From Lysobacteraceae bacterium (lineage in GTDB: Bacteria; Pseudomonadota; Gammaproteobacteria; Xanthomonadales; Xanthomonadaceae): 5,280 nucleotides of DNA. Made by a program: the position numbers and the translations under genes. Below, one piece after another: positions 1 through 5,280 of the stretch (the first letter of the stretch is position 1; every line of letters starts with the position of its first letter). The notes beneath the pieces were generated by a model that saw only the letters and a program-made list of their open reading frames with translations, made no database searches and was not told the DNA's origin. The DNA lies in contig DMHI01000010.1 in assembly GCA_003449515.1 (NCBI GenBank), positions 1 through 5,280 of the forward strand, read 5' to 3'.

Positions 1-1671
1 CACGGCATGAAGAGCCTGGTGATGGGGCGCTTCGTCGGTGCCATCCGCCCGTTCATTCCGGCCATCGCCGGCATGGTGCGGATGCCGGCGCAGAAGTACG
101 CGGCGGCAACGGCTCTGGCTGCCGTGCTGTGGGCACTGGCCTTCCTCGCGCCGGGCTGGCTGTTCGGCGCGTCGCTCGACCTGGTGGCCGCGGTGGCCGG
201 CCGGCTGGCGATCGTGATCGGGCTGGTGCTGGTGCTGGTGGCGGCGCAGTGGGCGGTGGTGCTCTACACGTGGCGCTGGTTCGCGCCGCGCGCGCATGGC
301 CTGCTGGTGCGCCTGCTCGACTGGTCGCACCGGCATCCGGTGATCGGGCGTTATTCCGAAGCACTGATCGACCCGAACCAGCGCGAATCGCCATCGCTGC
401 TGCTGCTCGCCATCGCGCTGGTGTTCGCCGGCTGGGGCTTCTTCCAACTGCTGGCCTCCGTAGGTGCCGGGCAGGCGCCCTCGGGACTCGACCTCGCGGT
501 GCATCAGGCGATGTTCGGGCTGCGGCATCCGATTGCCGATCCGGTGATGGGTTTCCTCGCAACCCTCGGCGATCTCGTGGTGCTGGGGCCCGCGGTGGCG
601 GTGGTCGCCGCCTGGCTGTTCTGGCGTCGGCGGCACATCGCCGCCTGGCACTGGATCGCCGCACCGGCCTTTGCGCTGGTGCTCGGCGCGGCGCTGGGCT
701 GGCTGATCGACCTGCCGAAGCCGCCGGCGGCGACGGCGGTACCCGGGTTCTCGTTCCCGTCGCAGTCGGTGATGCTCGCCACCGTCGTGTATGGCTTCTT
801 CGCCGTGCTGGTGGCGCGCGAGATGCCGGGCCGCCGGCGCGTCTGGCCGTACGTGGTGGCGGCGGTGCTGGTCGCGCTGCTGGGCTTCTCGCGGCTCTAT
901 CTCGGCGCGCACTGGCTCTCCGACGTACTGGCCGGGGCCAGCCTCGGCCTGCTGTGGATCACCGCCCTCGGTATCGCCTACCGGCGGCGTGTGGTGCGCT
1001 CGTTCTGGGTCCGGCCGATGGCCGCGCTCTTCTTCGGCTGCGTGGTGCTGGTCGGTGGCTGGCACGCCGCGCGATCGAGCGAACGGCTGGTGGCCGCCTT
1101 CGACCCGCCGGTGGAGCGGCAGCGCATCGACGAGGACCGCTGGCTGGCCGGCGACCCGGCGCTGGGTCTGCCACTGCGCCGCAACGAGCTGCGCAGCCGC
1201 GATGCCTGGCCGCTCGATGTGCAATACGCTGGCCACCTGCCGGTGCTGGTGGGCCAGCTGCTTGCGCAAGGCTGGACCCCTCTGCCGCAGAGCGACTGGC
1301 GCGGGCTGCTGATGATGCTCGACGAGGACGCCACCGAATCGACACTGCCGATCATGCCGTCGACGCACGAAGGCCACGCCGAAGCGGTGCTGCTGGCACG
1401 CGTGGGCGCGACGCCGGACGAGCGTTGGGTGCTGCGGCTGTGGCCAGCGCCGTACGCCATCGGCGAACACGACACCCCGCTGTGGGTGGGCACGGCGCAG
1501 ACCCTGCGCTTCGCCCAGCGTGGCGACGGCTTCGTGCGCTACTGGGCGGTGCAGCCGGACGATGCAGCGGCACGCCGCCGGCTGGTGGCCGATGCGGCCC
1601 CCCTGATCGCCGGCAGCGACCCGGCCCTGCTGCGACTGCGCGCACCGCAGCCCGTCACCGCCTCGCGCTGA
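1..1671 (+). CDS. DedA/VTT – PAP2-like – LssY C-terminal fusion membrane protein (5' end missing)
   Basis: The frame is open from the first base, and the first residues already belong to a DedA (VTT/SNARE-associated) domain (GRFVGAIRPFIPAIAGM). The ATG at 7 is therefore taken as internal and the true start as upstream. Counting from that Met, residues 1–80 are the DedA end with hydrophobic segments near 32–55 and 65–88. Residues about 128–325 form a multi-helix PAP2-like domain. Residues about 335–353 are a last membrane helix, and about 375–520 match the LssY C-terminal domain (WLAGDPALGLPLRRNEL, WPLDVQYAGHLP, WVLRLWP, PLWVGTAQ). PAP2 motif C3 is intact (S295-R296, H302, D306), but the usual PSGH is P251-S252-Q253-S254 and the C1 Arg-Pro region reads LPKPP. 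Family knowledge suggests a role in inner-membrane lipid flipping or lipid phosphate handling, but phosphatase activity is doubtful. The stop is TGA 1669–1671. The gene converges on the LON-domain gene. Architecture is confident; function is not. Confidence 0.88.
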   Translation, partial: HGMKSLVMGRFVGAIRPFIPAIAGMVRMPAQKYAAATALAAVLWALAFLAPGWLFGASLDLVAAVAGRLAIVIGLVLVLVAAQWAVVLYTWRWFAPRAHGLLVRLLDWSHRHPVIGRYSEALIDPNQRESPSLLLLAIALVFAGWGFFQLLASVGAGQAPSGLDLAVHQAMFGLRHPIADPVMGFLATLGDLVVLGPAVAVVAAWLFWRRRHIAAWHWIAAPAFALVLGAALGWLIDLPKPPAATAVPGFSFPSQSVMLATVVYGFFAVLVAREMPGRRRVWPYVVAAVLVALLGFSRLYLGAHWLSDVLAGASLGLLWITALGIAYRRRVVRSFWVRPMAALFFGCVVLVGGWHAARSSERLVAAFDPPVERQRIDEDRWLAGDPALGLPLRRNELRSRDAWPLDVQYAGHLPVLVGQLLAQGWTPLPQSDWRGLLMMLDEDATESTLPIMPSTHEGHAEAVLLARVGATPDERWVLRLWPAPYAIGEHDTPLWVGTAQTLRFAQRGDGFVRYWAVQPDDAAARRRLVADAAPLIAGSDPALLRLRAPQPVTASR

Positions 1672-1686
1672 CCACCGCGATGCGGC

Positions 1687-1725
1687 GCGCAGGCGGCGCG
1701 CAGGCGGGGCGCAGGCGGCGCAGGC
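1687..1725. repeat. 11-bp GC-rich tandem repeat between converging stop codons
   Basis: The core GCGCAGGCGG occurs at 1687–1696, 1698–1707 and 1709–1718. A shortened copy GCGCAGGC at 1718–1725 follows with a 9-bp step. The repeat fills most of the 54 bp between the fusion-gene stop (1669–1671) and the LON-gene stop (1726–1728 on the minus strand). It forms no convincing hairpin and has no T-run, so it does not look like a shared terminator. Replication slippage of a simple GC-rich unit is the plainest explanation. Confidence 0.75.
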
Positions 1726-2322
1726 TCAGGCCAACTGCGGCAGCCAGCGCAGCAGGGCGTCGAGGCGTCGGGCCGGCTCGTCCTCTTCGAGCAGGTGCAG
1801 GCGCTGGTCGGTATCGAGCGGCAGCAGTTCGGCAAGCCGGTACGACACCCAGTCGGCGTCATCGAAGCTCGCACCCTCGGCATAGGCATGCGGGCCACCA
1901 GCCCGCTCGAGCATCCGCCTGAGCAGATCGACGGGGAAGCCATGCTGGGGCAGTACGCGCTTTCGCGGGCCGCGCGCGATCCAGCGCACTTCCGCCATCA
2001 CGAGGCCATCGGCCTGGGTCGAGGTGCTGACCACACTGAAGCGGCGCTCACCCTCGACCGCGATGCCGAGCACGCCGCCGGCCTGCACCGTGTAATCGAC
2101 GATGCGCGCCTCGGTGCCGATCTCGGCCGGCAGCGCCGGACCGCCCACCTCGGGCCCATCGACGATCAGGCAAACGCCGAAGCTCTCGCCGCGACGCGCG
2201 CAACGCTTGACCATGTCGAGGTAGCGCGGCTCGAACACGCGCAGCGCGAGCACACCGCCGGGCATCAGCACGGTGCGCAGTGGAAACAGCGGTAGCGGAT
2301 GGGTGGGGCTGGCGGCGGTCAT
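1726..2322 (-). CDS. LON peptidase substrate-binding-domain protein (stand-alone LonN)
   Basis: This is a 198-aa soluble protein consisting only of the N-terminal (substrate-binding) domain of Lon protease, with no AAA+ or peptidase part. The hallmark start of the fold is at residues 10–34 (LPLFPLRTVLMPGG, then LRVFEPRY). It is followed by GIAVEGERRF at 86–95 and the helical end (RLAELLPL at 162–169, LLEEDEPARRLDALL at 177–191). Length is usual for stand-alone members of this family. The frame stays open to an ATG at 2511, but the chosen ATG at 2322–2320 lies nine residues before the conserved LPLFPL block. The 63 extra upstream residues are Arg/Ala/Pro-rich and resemble no LON domain. I see no clear Shine-Dalgarno sequence before the start. 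The molecular role of these proteins is not well established; binding of protein or peptide substrates is inferred from the Lon domain. The gene faces away from the ilv operon. Confidence 0.88.
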   Translation of the reverse strand: MTAASPTHPLPLFPLRTVLMPGGVLALRVFEPRYLDMVKRCARRGESFGVCLIVDGPEVGGPALPAEIGTEARIVDYTVQAGGVLGIAVEGERRFSVVSTSTQADGLVMAEVRWIARGPRKRVLPQHGFPVDLLRRMLERAGGPHAYAEGASFDDADWVSYRLAELLPLDTDQRLHLLEEDEPARRLDALLRWLPQLA

Positions 2323-2528
2323 GGGCGAGCGGGCGGGAGTGCGAACGGTCGGAGCATGGCCGCCACTGGCGGCGCGGGCCGTGATCCAACGCTCATCCCC
2401 GGCGATACGGATGCCGGGTCGTCGATTCTGCGATGCCGGCGTCAGTTCCGGTCGCAACCAAAGAAGCGTGGCGACAAGACCTTGCGCTTGAGTTTTCGCT
2501 CGAATCAGCAAAATCCGCCAGCAAGGTG
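2323..2528. other. Divergent intergenic stretch with no supported feature
   Basis: This region lies between the LON-gene start and the ilv promoter. I looked on the minus strand for a promoter serving the LON gene and found no convincing -35/-10 pair. The part at about 2488–2520 is richer in A/T than its surroundings (for example gagttttcgc and cagcaaaatcc), which fits a promoter-upstream zone for the ilv promoter, but no operator or factor site can be named. Open frames crossing it have no recognisable product. Confidence 0.4.
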
Positions 2529-2557
2529 TTGACAGCAGGGAAAGCCCGTGTTCTTGT
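2529..2557 (+). promoter_or_regulatory. Sigma70-type promoter of the ilv leader/operon
   Basis: A perfect -35 hexamer TTGACA at 2529–2534 is followed after 17 bp by TCTTGT (2552–2557, three of six matches to TATAAT). The TG at 2549–2550 gives an extended -10 (TGnTCTTGT). The expected transcription start is 2564 or 2565, directly at the ATG of the leader peptide. The position just before the attenuator supports this as the operon promoter. The -10 element is weak, so the exact start needs experimental mapping. Confidence 0.65.
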
Positions 2558-2564
2558 CGGGGCC

Positions 2565-2702
2565 ATGAACGCCACCGCGCCCAACACTGCTGCGCTCGCC
2601 ACCCCGGCCCTTCCGGCCGCGGTGTTCGATGTCGCGCTCGGCGCGCTCGTCATCGTCGTCGTCCTTCTTATTCCCATCGCCACCGGTGCGGGATCGACGT
2701 GA
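2565..2702 (+). CDS. ilv operon leader peptide (branched-chain amino acid attenuation)
   Basis: This 45-aa peptide carries L28 to I36 as nine consecutive branched-chain residues (LVIVVVLLI), then P37 and I38, with TGA at 2700–2702. It strongly resembles the control segment of enterobacterial IlvL in composition and in its Pro after the run. Three codons in the run (CTT, CTT, ATT at 2664–2672) differ from the G/C-ending codons normal in this window and should be slowly read. The codon run lies just before the antiterminator arm (2683–2692), which overlaps codons T40–G43, and before a terminator at 2736–2765. This is the classical layout for ribosome-stalling control by Leu/Val/Ile-tRNA. The ATG at 2565 coincides with the predicted transcription start, so the peptide may be translated from a leaderless message. 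Alternatives in frame are ATG 2433 (before the promoter, unlikely) and GTG 2622 (26 aa, still containing all control codons). A specific gene name is not assigned because the sequence is not one I recognise exactly. Confidence 0.82.
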   Translation: MNATAPNTAALATPALPAAVFDVALGALVIVVVLLIPIATGAGST

Positions 2703-2749
2703 CCTAGAAACAGCGCAGAACAAGGTCCGAAACGAAAACCCCGCACCGG
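2683..2749 (+). promoter_or_regulatory. Antiterminator pairing of the ilv attenuator
   Basis: CCGGTGCGGG at 2683–2692 is the exact reverse complement of CCCGCACCGG at 2740–2749, giving a 10-bp perfect stem. Its right arm takes bases 2740–2747 out of the left arm of the terminator stem, so the two structures exclude each other. GGTGCGGG is present both at 2685–2692 and at 2754–2761, the two competitors for the same partner. A ribosome stalled on the Leu/Val/Ile codons (2646–2672) would leave 2683–2692 mostly free, while one at the stop codon would cover it. A possible weak protecting arm is CTCGCCACC at 2595–2603 (one bulge), which I hold as tentative. Confidence 0.8.
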
Positions 2750-2765
2750 CAACGGTGCGGGGTTT
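2736..2765 (+). terminator. Intrinsic terminator (attenuator) upstream of ilvD
   Basis: A perfect 12-bp stem pairs 2736–2747 (AAACCCCGCACC) with 2754–2765 (GGTGCGGGGTTT) around a 6-nt loop GGCAAC. It is followed by CGCGTTT, so the T-run is split (TTTCGCGTTT). With bulges the stem can extend further outward to about 2729 and 2773. It sits 34 bp after the leader-peptide stop and 54 bp before ilvD, in the transcribed leader of the operon. That makes it an attenuator and not the end of a gene. Confidence 0.87.
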
Positions 2766-2819
2766 CGCGTTTCAGGGCCGCAACAACGCCCCGCCCCGAA
2801 CCCCTGAGCCCGAATCGCC

Positions 2820-4475
2820 ATGAACTCCGACCAGATCAAATCCGGCCCTTCCCGCGCTCCCGCCCGGGCGATGCTGCGTGCCACCGGCCTCACCGACGCC
2901 GACATCGCCAAGCCACTGGTTGGCGTGGTGCATACGTGGTCGGACATCTCGCCGTGCAACCTGACCCTGCGCGAGCTTGCGGGCCATGTGCGCGAGGGCG
3001 TCAAGGCCGCGGGCGGCACGCCGGTGGAGTTCAACACCATCGCCGTCACCGATGGCATCGCGATGGGCACCACGGGCATGCGCGCCTCGCTGCCTTCGCG
3101 CGAGGTGATCGCCGATTCGATCGAACTGGCCGTGACCGGGCACTGCCTCGACGCGGTGGTGGTGCTGGTGGGCTGCGACAAGACCATCCCCGCCGCGGCG
3201 ATGGCGCTGGGCCGCATGGACCTCCCCGGCGTGGTGCTCTACGGCGGCACGATCCAGCCGGGCTTCTGCAACGCGAAGAAGATCACCGTGCAGGAGGTCT
3301 TCGAGGCGGTCGGCGCGCACGCGGCCGGCCACATCGACGACGCCGAGCTGGGCGAGATCGAACGCCGCGCCTGCCCGGGTGCCGGCGCCTGCGGCGGCCA
3401 GTTCACCGCCAACACCATGGCCATGGTGCTGACCACGCTGGGCCTGTCGCCCGTGGGCCTGAACGATATCCCGGCCACCGACCCGGAGAAGCGCACGGCC
3501 GCGTTCCGATGTGGCGCCTTCGTGATGGATGCCCTGCGCGCCGGCCGCCGGCCGCGACAGACGATCACCCTCGAGGCCCTGCGCAATGCCGCCATCACCG
3601 TGGCGGCGACGGCGGGCTCGACCAATGCCGTGCTGCACCTGCTGGCCATCGCCCACGAAGCCGGCGTGAACTTCCCGCTGGAGGAGTTCGAAGCCGCCTC
3701 GCGCACGCCCGTCATCGCCGACCTGAAGCCCGGTGGCCGCTTCACTGCGGTCGAGCTGCACGCCGCCGGTGGCACCGCGCGCGTGCTGGCCGAACTGCGC
3801 GCTGACGGCCGCATCACCGACACAGCGACGATGAGCGGCGAGACCCTGTTCGCGGCGGTCGACGCCGCGCTGGCGAACCCGCCACCCAGCGGTGACATCA
3901 CGCCCGCCGAGGTGGTGCCGGGCATCAAAGCGCCGCTGAAGCCGCACGGTGGTTTCTCGGTGCTGTACGGCAACCTCGCGCCCGAGGGCTGCATCTGCAA
4001 GCTGCCGGCCAAGCATCGTCGCCATGAAGGCCCGGCGCGCGTGTTCGATTCCGAGGACGCCGCCTTCGCCGCCGTGCAGGCGCGCGCCATCCAGCCCGGC
4101 GACGTGGTGGTGATCCGCTTCGAAGGCCCCGCCGGCGGCCCCGGCATGCGCGAGATGCTGGCCGTGACCGCCGCGCTGGTGGGTCAGGGCCTCGGCAACG
4201 ACGTGGCGCTGATCACCGACGGCCGCTTCAGCGGCGCCACGCACGGCTTCATGGTCGGCCACATCAGCCCCGAGGCCGCGCGCGGCGGCCCGCTGGCGCA
4301 ACTGCGCGAGGGCGACCGCGTGCTGATCGACGTCGACGCCCGCGAGATCAGCACCAGCGCCGACCTCGCCGCGCGCGAGTCCGCCCGCATCGAACCGCGC
4401 GTGCGTCACGGCGCGCTGGCCAAGTACGCCCGCCACGTCGCTTCGGCCAGCCGCGGCGCGGTGACCACCGGCTAG
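2820..4475 (+). CDS. ilvD: Dihydroxy-acid dehydratase, short form
   Basis: It removes water from 2,3-dihydroxy-isovalerate and 2,3-dihydroxy-3-methylvalerate to give the 2-keto acids before valine and isoleucine, in the cytoplasm, with an Fe-S cluster and Mg2+. The 551-aa sequence shows the three family cluster cysteines: C46 (SPCN), C119 (GCDKTIP) and C191 (CPGAGACGG). Other markers are the acidic VTDGIAMG stretch (D78), K121, GNLAPEG at 384–390, and GRFSGATHGFMVGH at 468–481 with the probable catalytic S471. Length and motifs match the about 550–560-aa form and not the longer E. coli-like form. An IlvD/Edd sugar-acid dehydratase is the main alternative, but the ilv leader before it and ilvC behind it argue strongly for DHAD. 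Odd local feature: the GNLAPEG block runs into CICKLPAKHRRHEGPARVF, with two extra Cys (C391, C393) where small or aliphatic residues are common. ATG 2820 begins just before the conserved core; no clear Shine-Dalgarno is seen. Stop TAG 4473–4475. Confidence 0.95.
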   Translation: MNSDQIKSGPSRAPARAMLRATGLTDADIAKPLVGVVHTWSDISPCNLTLRELAGHVREGVKAAGGTPVEFNTIAVTDGIAMGTTGMRASLPSREVIADSIELAVTGHCLDAVVVLVGCDKTIPAAAMALGRMDLPGVVLYGGTIQPGFCNAKKITVQEVFEAVGAHAAGHIDDAELGEIERRACPGAGACGGQFTANTMAMVLTTLGLSPVGLNDIPATDPEKRTAAFRCGAFVMDALRAGRRPRQTITLEALRNAAITVAATAGSTNAVLHLLAIAHEAGVNFPLEEFEAASRTPVIADLKPGGRFTAVELHAAGGTARVLAELRADGRITDTATMSGETLFAAVDAALANPPPSGDITPAEVVPGIKAPLKPHGGFSVLYGNLAPEGCICKLPAKHRRHEGPARVFDSEDAAFAAVQARAIQPGDVVVIRFEGPAGGPGMREMLAVTAALVGQGLGNDVALITDGRFSGATHGFMVGHISPEAARGGPLAQLREGDRVLIDVDAREISTSADLAARESARIEPRVRHGALAKYARHVASASRGAVTTG

Positions 4476-4566
4476 CCCCGACCCACCGACACGCTGCGCA
4501 CTCGCCCTCGCGTTCCTCTCTCCCCAGCTCTTCCCCTCGTTTCCCGACTTCGCCACCCACGACTCC
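4476..4566 (+). other. C/T-rich, G-poor spacer between ilvD and ilvC
   Basis: The noncoding gap is strongly skewed. In 4501–4566 I count 36 C, 17 T, 8 G and 5 A, against the balanced G and C of neighbouring genes. Such a C-rich, weakly structured message could be a Rho-loading region or a simple linker. I see no hairpin terminator and no promoter in it, so ilvD and ilvC are probably cotranscribed. Confidence 0.5.
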
Positions 4567-4571
4567 AAGGA
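4567..4571 (+). promoter_or_regulatory. Ribosome binding site of ilvC
   Basis: AAGGA at 4567–4571 lies 7 nt before the ATG at 4579, an ideal spacing. It supports that start codon. It also contrasts with ilvD and the leader peptide, which lack an evident Shine-Dalgarno sequence. Confidence 0.8.
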
Positions 4572-4578
4572 ATCCGCC

Positions 4579-5280
4579 ATGATCGCCATCACCACGCCCG
4601 CCGCGCTGGAACACCGCACCGTTGCCGTCATCGGCTACGGCAGCCAGGGCACCGCCCACGCCAAGAACCTGCGCGACTCCGGCGTGCGCGTCATCGTCGG
4701 CCTGCGCGCCGGCGGCCCCACCGAAGCGAAAGCGAAAGCCGACGGCTTCGAAGTGCGCGAGCCCGCCGACGCGGTGCGCGCCGCCGACGTGGTCGCCGTG
4801 CTGACGCCGGACATGGTGCAGCCGCAGCTCTACCAGCAGCACATCGCGCCGAACCTGAAGGCCGGCGCCTGCCTGCTGTTCGCCCACGGCTTCAACGTGC
4901 ATTACGGCCAGATCAACCCGCGCCACGATATCGACGTGGTGCTGGTCGCACCGAAGGGCCCGGGTGCCTTGGTGCGCCGCGAGTTCGAGATCGGCCGCGG
5001 CGTGCCGAGCGTCTACGCCGTGCACCAGGAGCAGAGCGGCGAGGCCGAGACCATCGCGCTGGCTTACTGCGCCGGCATCGGCGGCGGGCGCGCGCAGCCG
5101 ATCAAAACCACCTTCAAGGAGGAAACCGAGACCGACCTGTTCGGCGAGCAGGCCGTGCTGTGCGGCGGCGCGACGAAGCTGGTGATGGCCGGTTGGGAAA
5201 CGCTGGTGGAAGCCGGCTACCAGCCGGGGATCGCCTACTACGACAGGCTGCACGAGCTGAAGCTGATCGTCGATCTGCTC
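4579..5280 (+). CDS. ilvC: Ketol-acid reductoisomerase (NADP+), class I; 3' end beyond window
   Basis: It converts 2-acetolactate or 2-aceto-2-hydroxybutyrate to the dihydroxy acid used by IlvD, with NADPH and Mg2+. The 234 visible codons cover the Rossmann domain and the start of the knotted helical domain. The dinucleotide-binding motif is VIGYGSQGTAHAKNLRDSG (17–35). R43 with the GLRAGGPTEAKA loop is the cofactor-specificity region. FAHGFN carries the catalytic His (H103), APKGPGALVRRE is at 124–135, and KEETETDLFGEQAVLCGG (180–197) holds metal ligands D186 and E190. The second ligand pair is D222 and E226 in YYDRLHELKLIVDL. The first of this pair is usually Glu (YFE/YYE), and the nearby usual PE is P216-G217. 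The usual GSQGHAH is GSQGTAH here. A full class I protein is about 330–340 aa, so roughly 100 residues lie outside. It follows ilvD by 103 bp and shares its attenuator-controlled transcript. Confidence 0.96.
   Translation, partial: MIAITTPAALEHRTVAVIGYGSQGTAHAKNLRDSGVRVIVGLRAGGPTEAKAKADGFEVREPADAVRAADVVAVLTPDMVQPQLYQQHIAPNLKAGACLLFAHGFNVHYGQINPRHDIDVVLVAPKGPGALVRREFEIGRGVPSVYAVHQEQSGEAETIALAYCAGIGGGRAQPIKTTFKEETETDLFGEQAVLCGGATKLVMAGWETLVEAGYQPGIAYYDRLHELKLIVDLL

Noticed and set aside
7..9. ATG at 7 as the true start of the fusion protein
   Set aside because: The DedA domain is already in its C-terminal half here, and the frame stays open to base 1. The real start must be upstream.
1672..1725. 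Bidirectional terminator between converging genes
   Set aside because: The gap holds direct repeats, not an inverted repeat, and has no T-run on either strand.
129..1922. 597-codon plus-strand frame overlapping the fusion gene and LON gene
   Set aside because: Arg/Ala/Gly-rich shadow frame that runs across two real genes with opposite orientation.
1795..2295. 166-codon plus-strand frame opposite the LON-domain gene
   Set aside because: Composition is that of an antisense shadow and no family is recognisable, while the minus-strand LON motifs are clear.
2323..2511. N-terminal extension of the LON-domain protein to ATG 2511
   Set aside because: The added 63 residues are low-complexity Arg/Ala/Pro-rich and precede the normal domain start. 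Family members begin just before LPLFPL.
2433..2564. Longer 89-aa version of the leader peptide from ATG 2433
   Set aside because: It would start before the TTGACA promoter, and the extra residues show no recognisable feature. Control codons are fully contained in the version from 2565.
2393..3217. 274-codon minus-strand frame across the ilv leader
   Set aside because: It crosses the promoter, attenuator and ilvD start and shows no domain. The plus-strand signals explain the region better.
2772..4631. 619-codon open frame on the minus strand opposite ilvD
   Set aside because: Ala/Gly/Arg/His-rich translation with no domain, fully opposite a clear ilvD. It is typical of antisense frames in GC-rich genes.
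4348..5253. 301-codon minus-strand frame opposite ilvC
   Set aside because: His/Gly/Val/Ala-rich shadow of a well-supported ilvC.

Overview
The window is very GC-rich and densely coding. It probably comes from a gammaproteobacterium of the Xanthomonadales/Lysobacterales type. This rests on the DedA–PAP2–LssY fusion protein, the IlvC sequence style (for example PKGPGALVRRE, which I recall from Xanthomonas-type ketol-acid reductoisomerases) and ilv genes behind a leader-peptide attenuator. The lineage call is inference from protein style only.

Layout. (a) 1–1671, plus strand: the 3' part of a membrane protein gene whose start lies before the window. It carries the end of a DedA/VTT domain, a PAP2-like membrane domain with degenerate catalytic motifs, and an LssY-type C-terminal domain. 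(b) 1672–1725: a short gap between converging stop codons, filled with an 11-bp tandem repeat. (c) 1726–2322, minus strand: a stand-alone LON substrate-binding-domain protein of 198 aa. (d) 2323–2819: the divergent control region. Up to about 2528 I see nothing I can support. From 2529 there is a sigma70-type promoter, a 45-aa leader peptide with nine consecutive Leu/Val/Ile codons, a perfect 10-bp antiterminator pairing and a strong intrinsic-terminator hairpin: a complete branched-chain amino acid attenuator. (e) 2820–4475: ilvD (dihydroxy-acid dehydratase, short form). (f) 4476–4578: a C/T-rich, G-poor spacer ending in the ilvC ribosome binding site. (g) 4579–5280: the first 234 codons of ilvC (ketol-acid reductoisomerase), cut by the window edge.

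How it works together. IlvC and IlvD catalyse consecutive steps of valine and isoleucine synthesis, and they sit in one transcription unit behind the attenuator. When charged Leu/Val/Ile tRNA is short, a ribosome should stall on the control codons. That leaves 2683–2692 free to pair with 2740–2749, which blocks the terminator at 2736–2765 and lets ilvD-ilvC be read. When these tRNAs are plentiful the ribosome reaches the stop at 2700–2702, covers the antiterminator arm, and transcription ends before ilvD.

The two upstream genes (membrane fusion and LON-domain protein) have no evident link to this pathway. The most noteworthy points are the attenuator with an apparently leaderless leader peptide, the non-canonical PAP2 active site, and an Asp in place of a usual metal-binding Glu in IlvC. 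Nothing resembles a wholly new system; mobile elements, CRISPR arrays, tRNA and rRNA genes were not seen.
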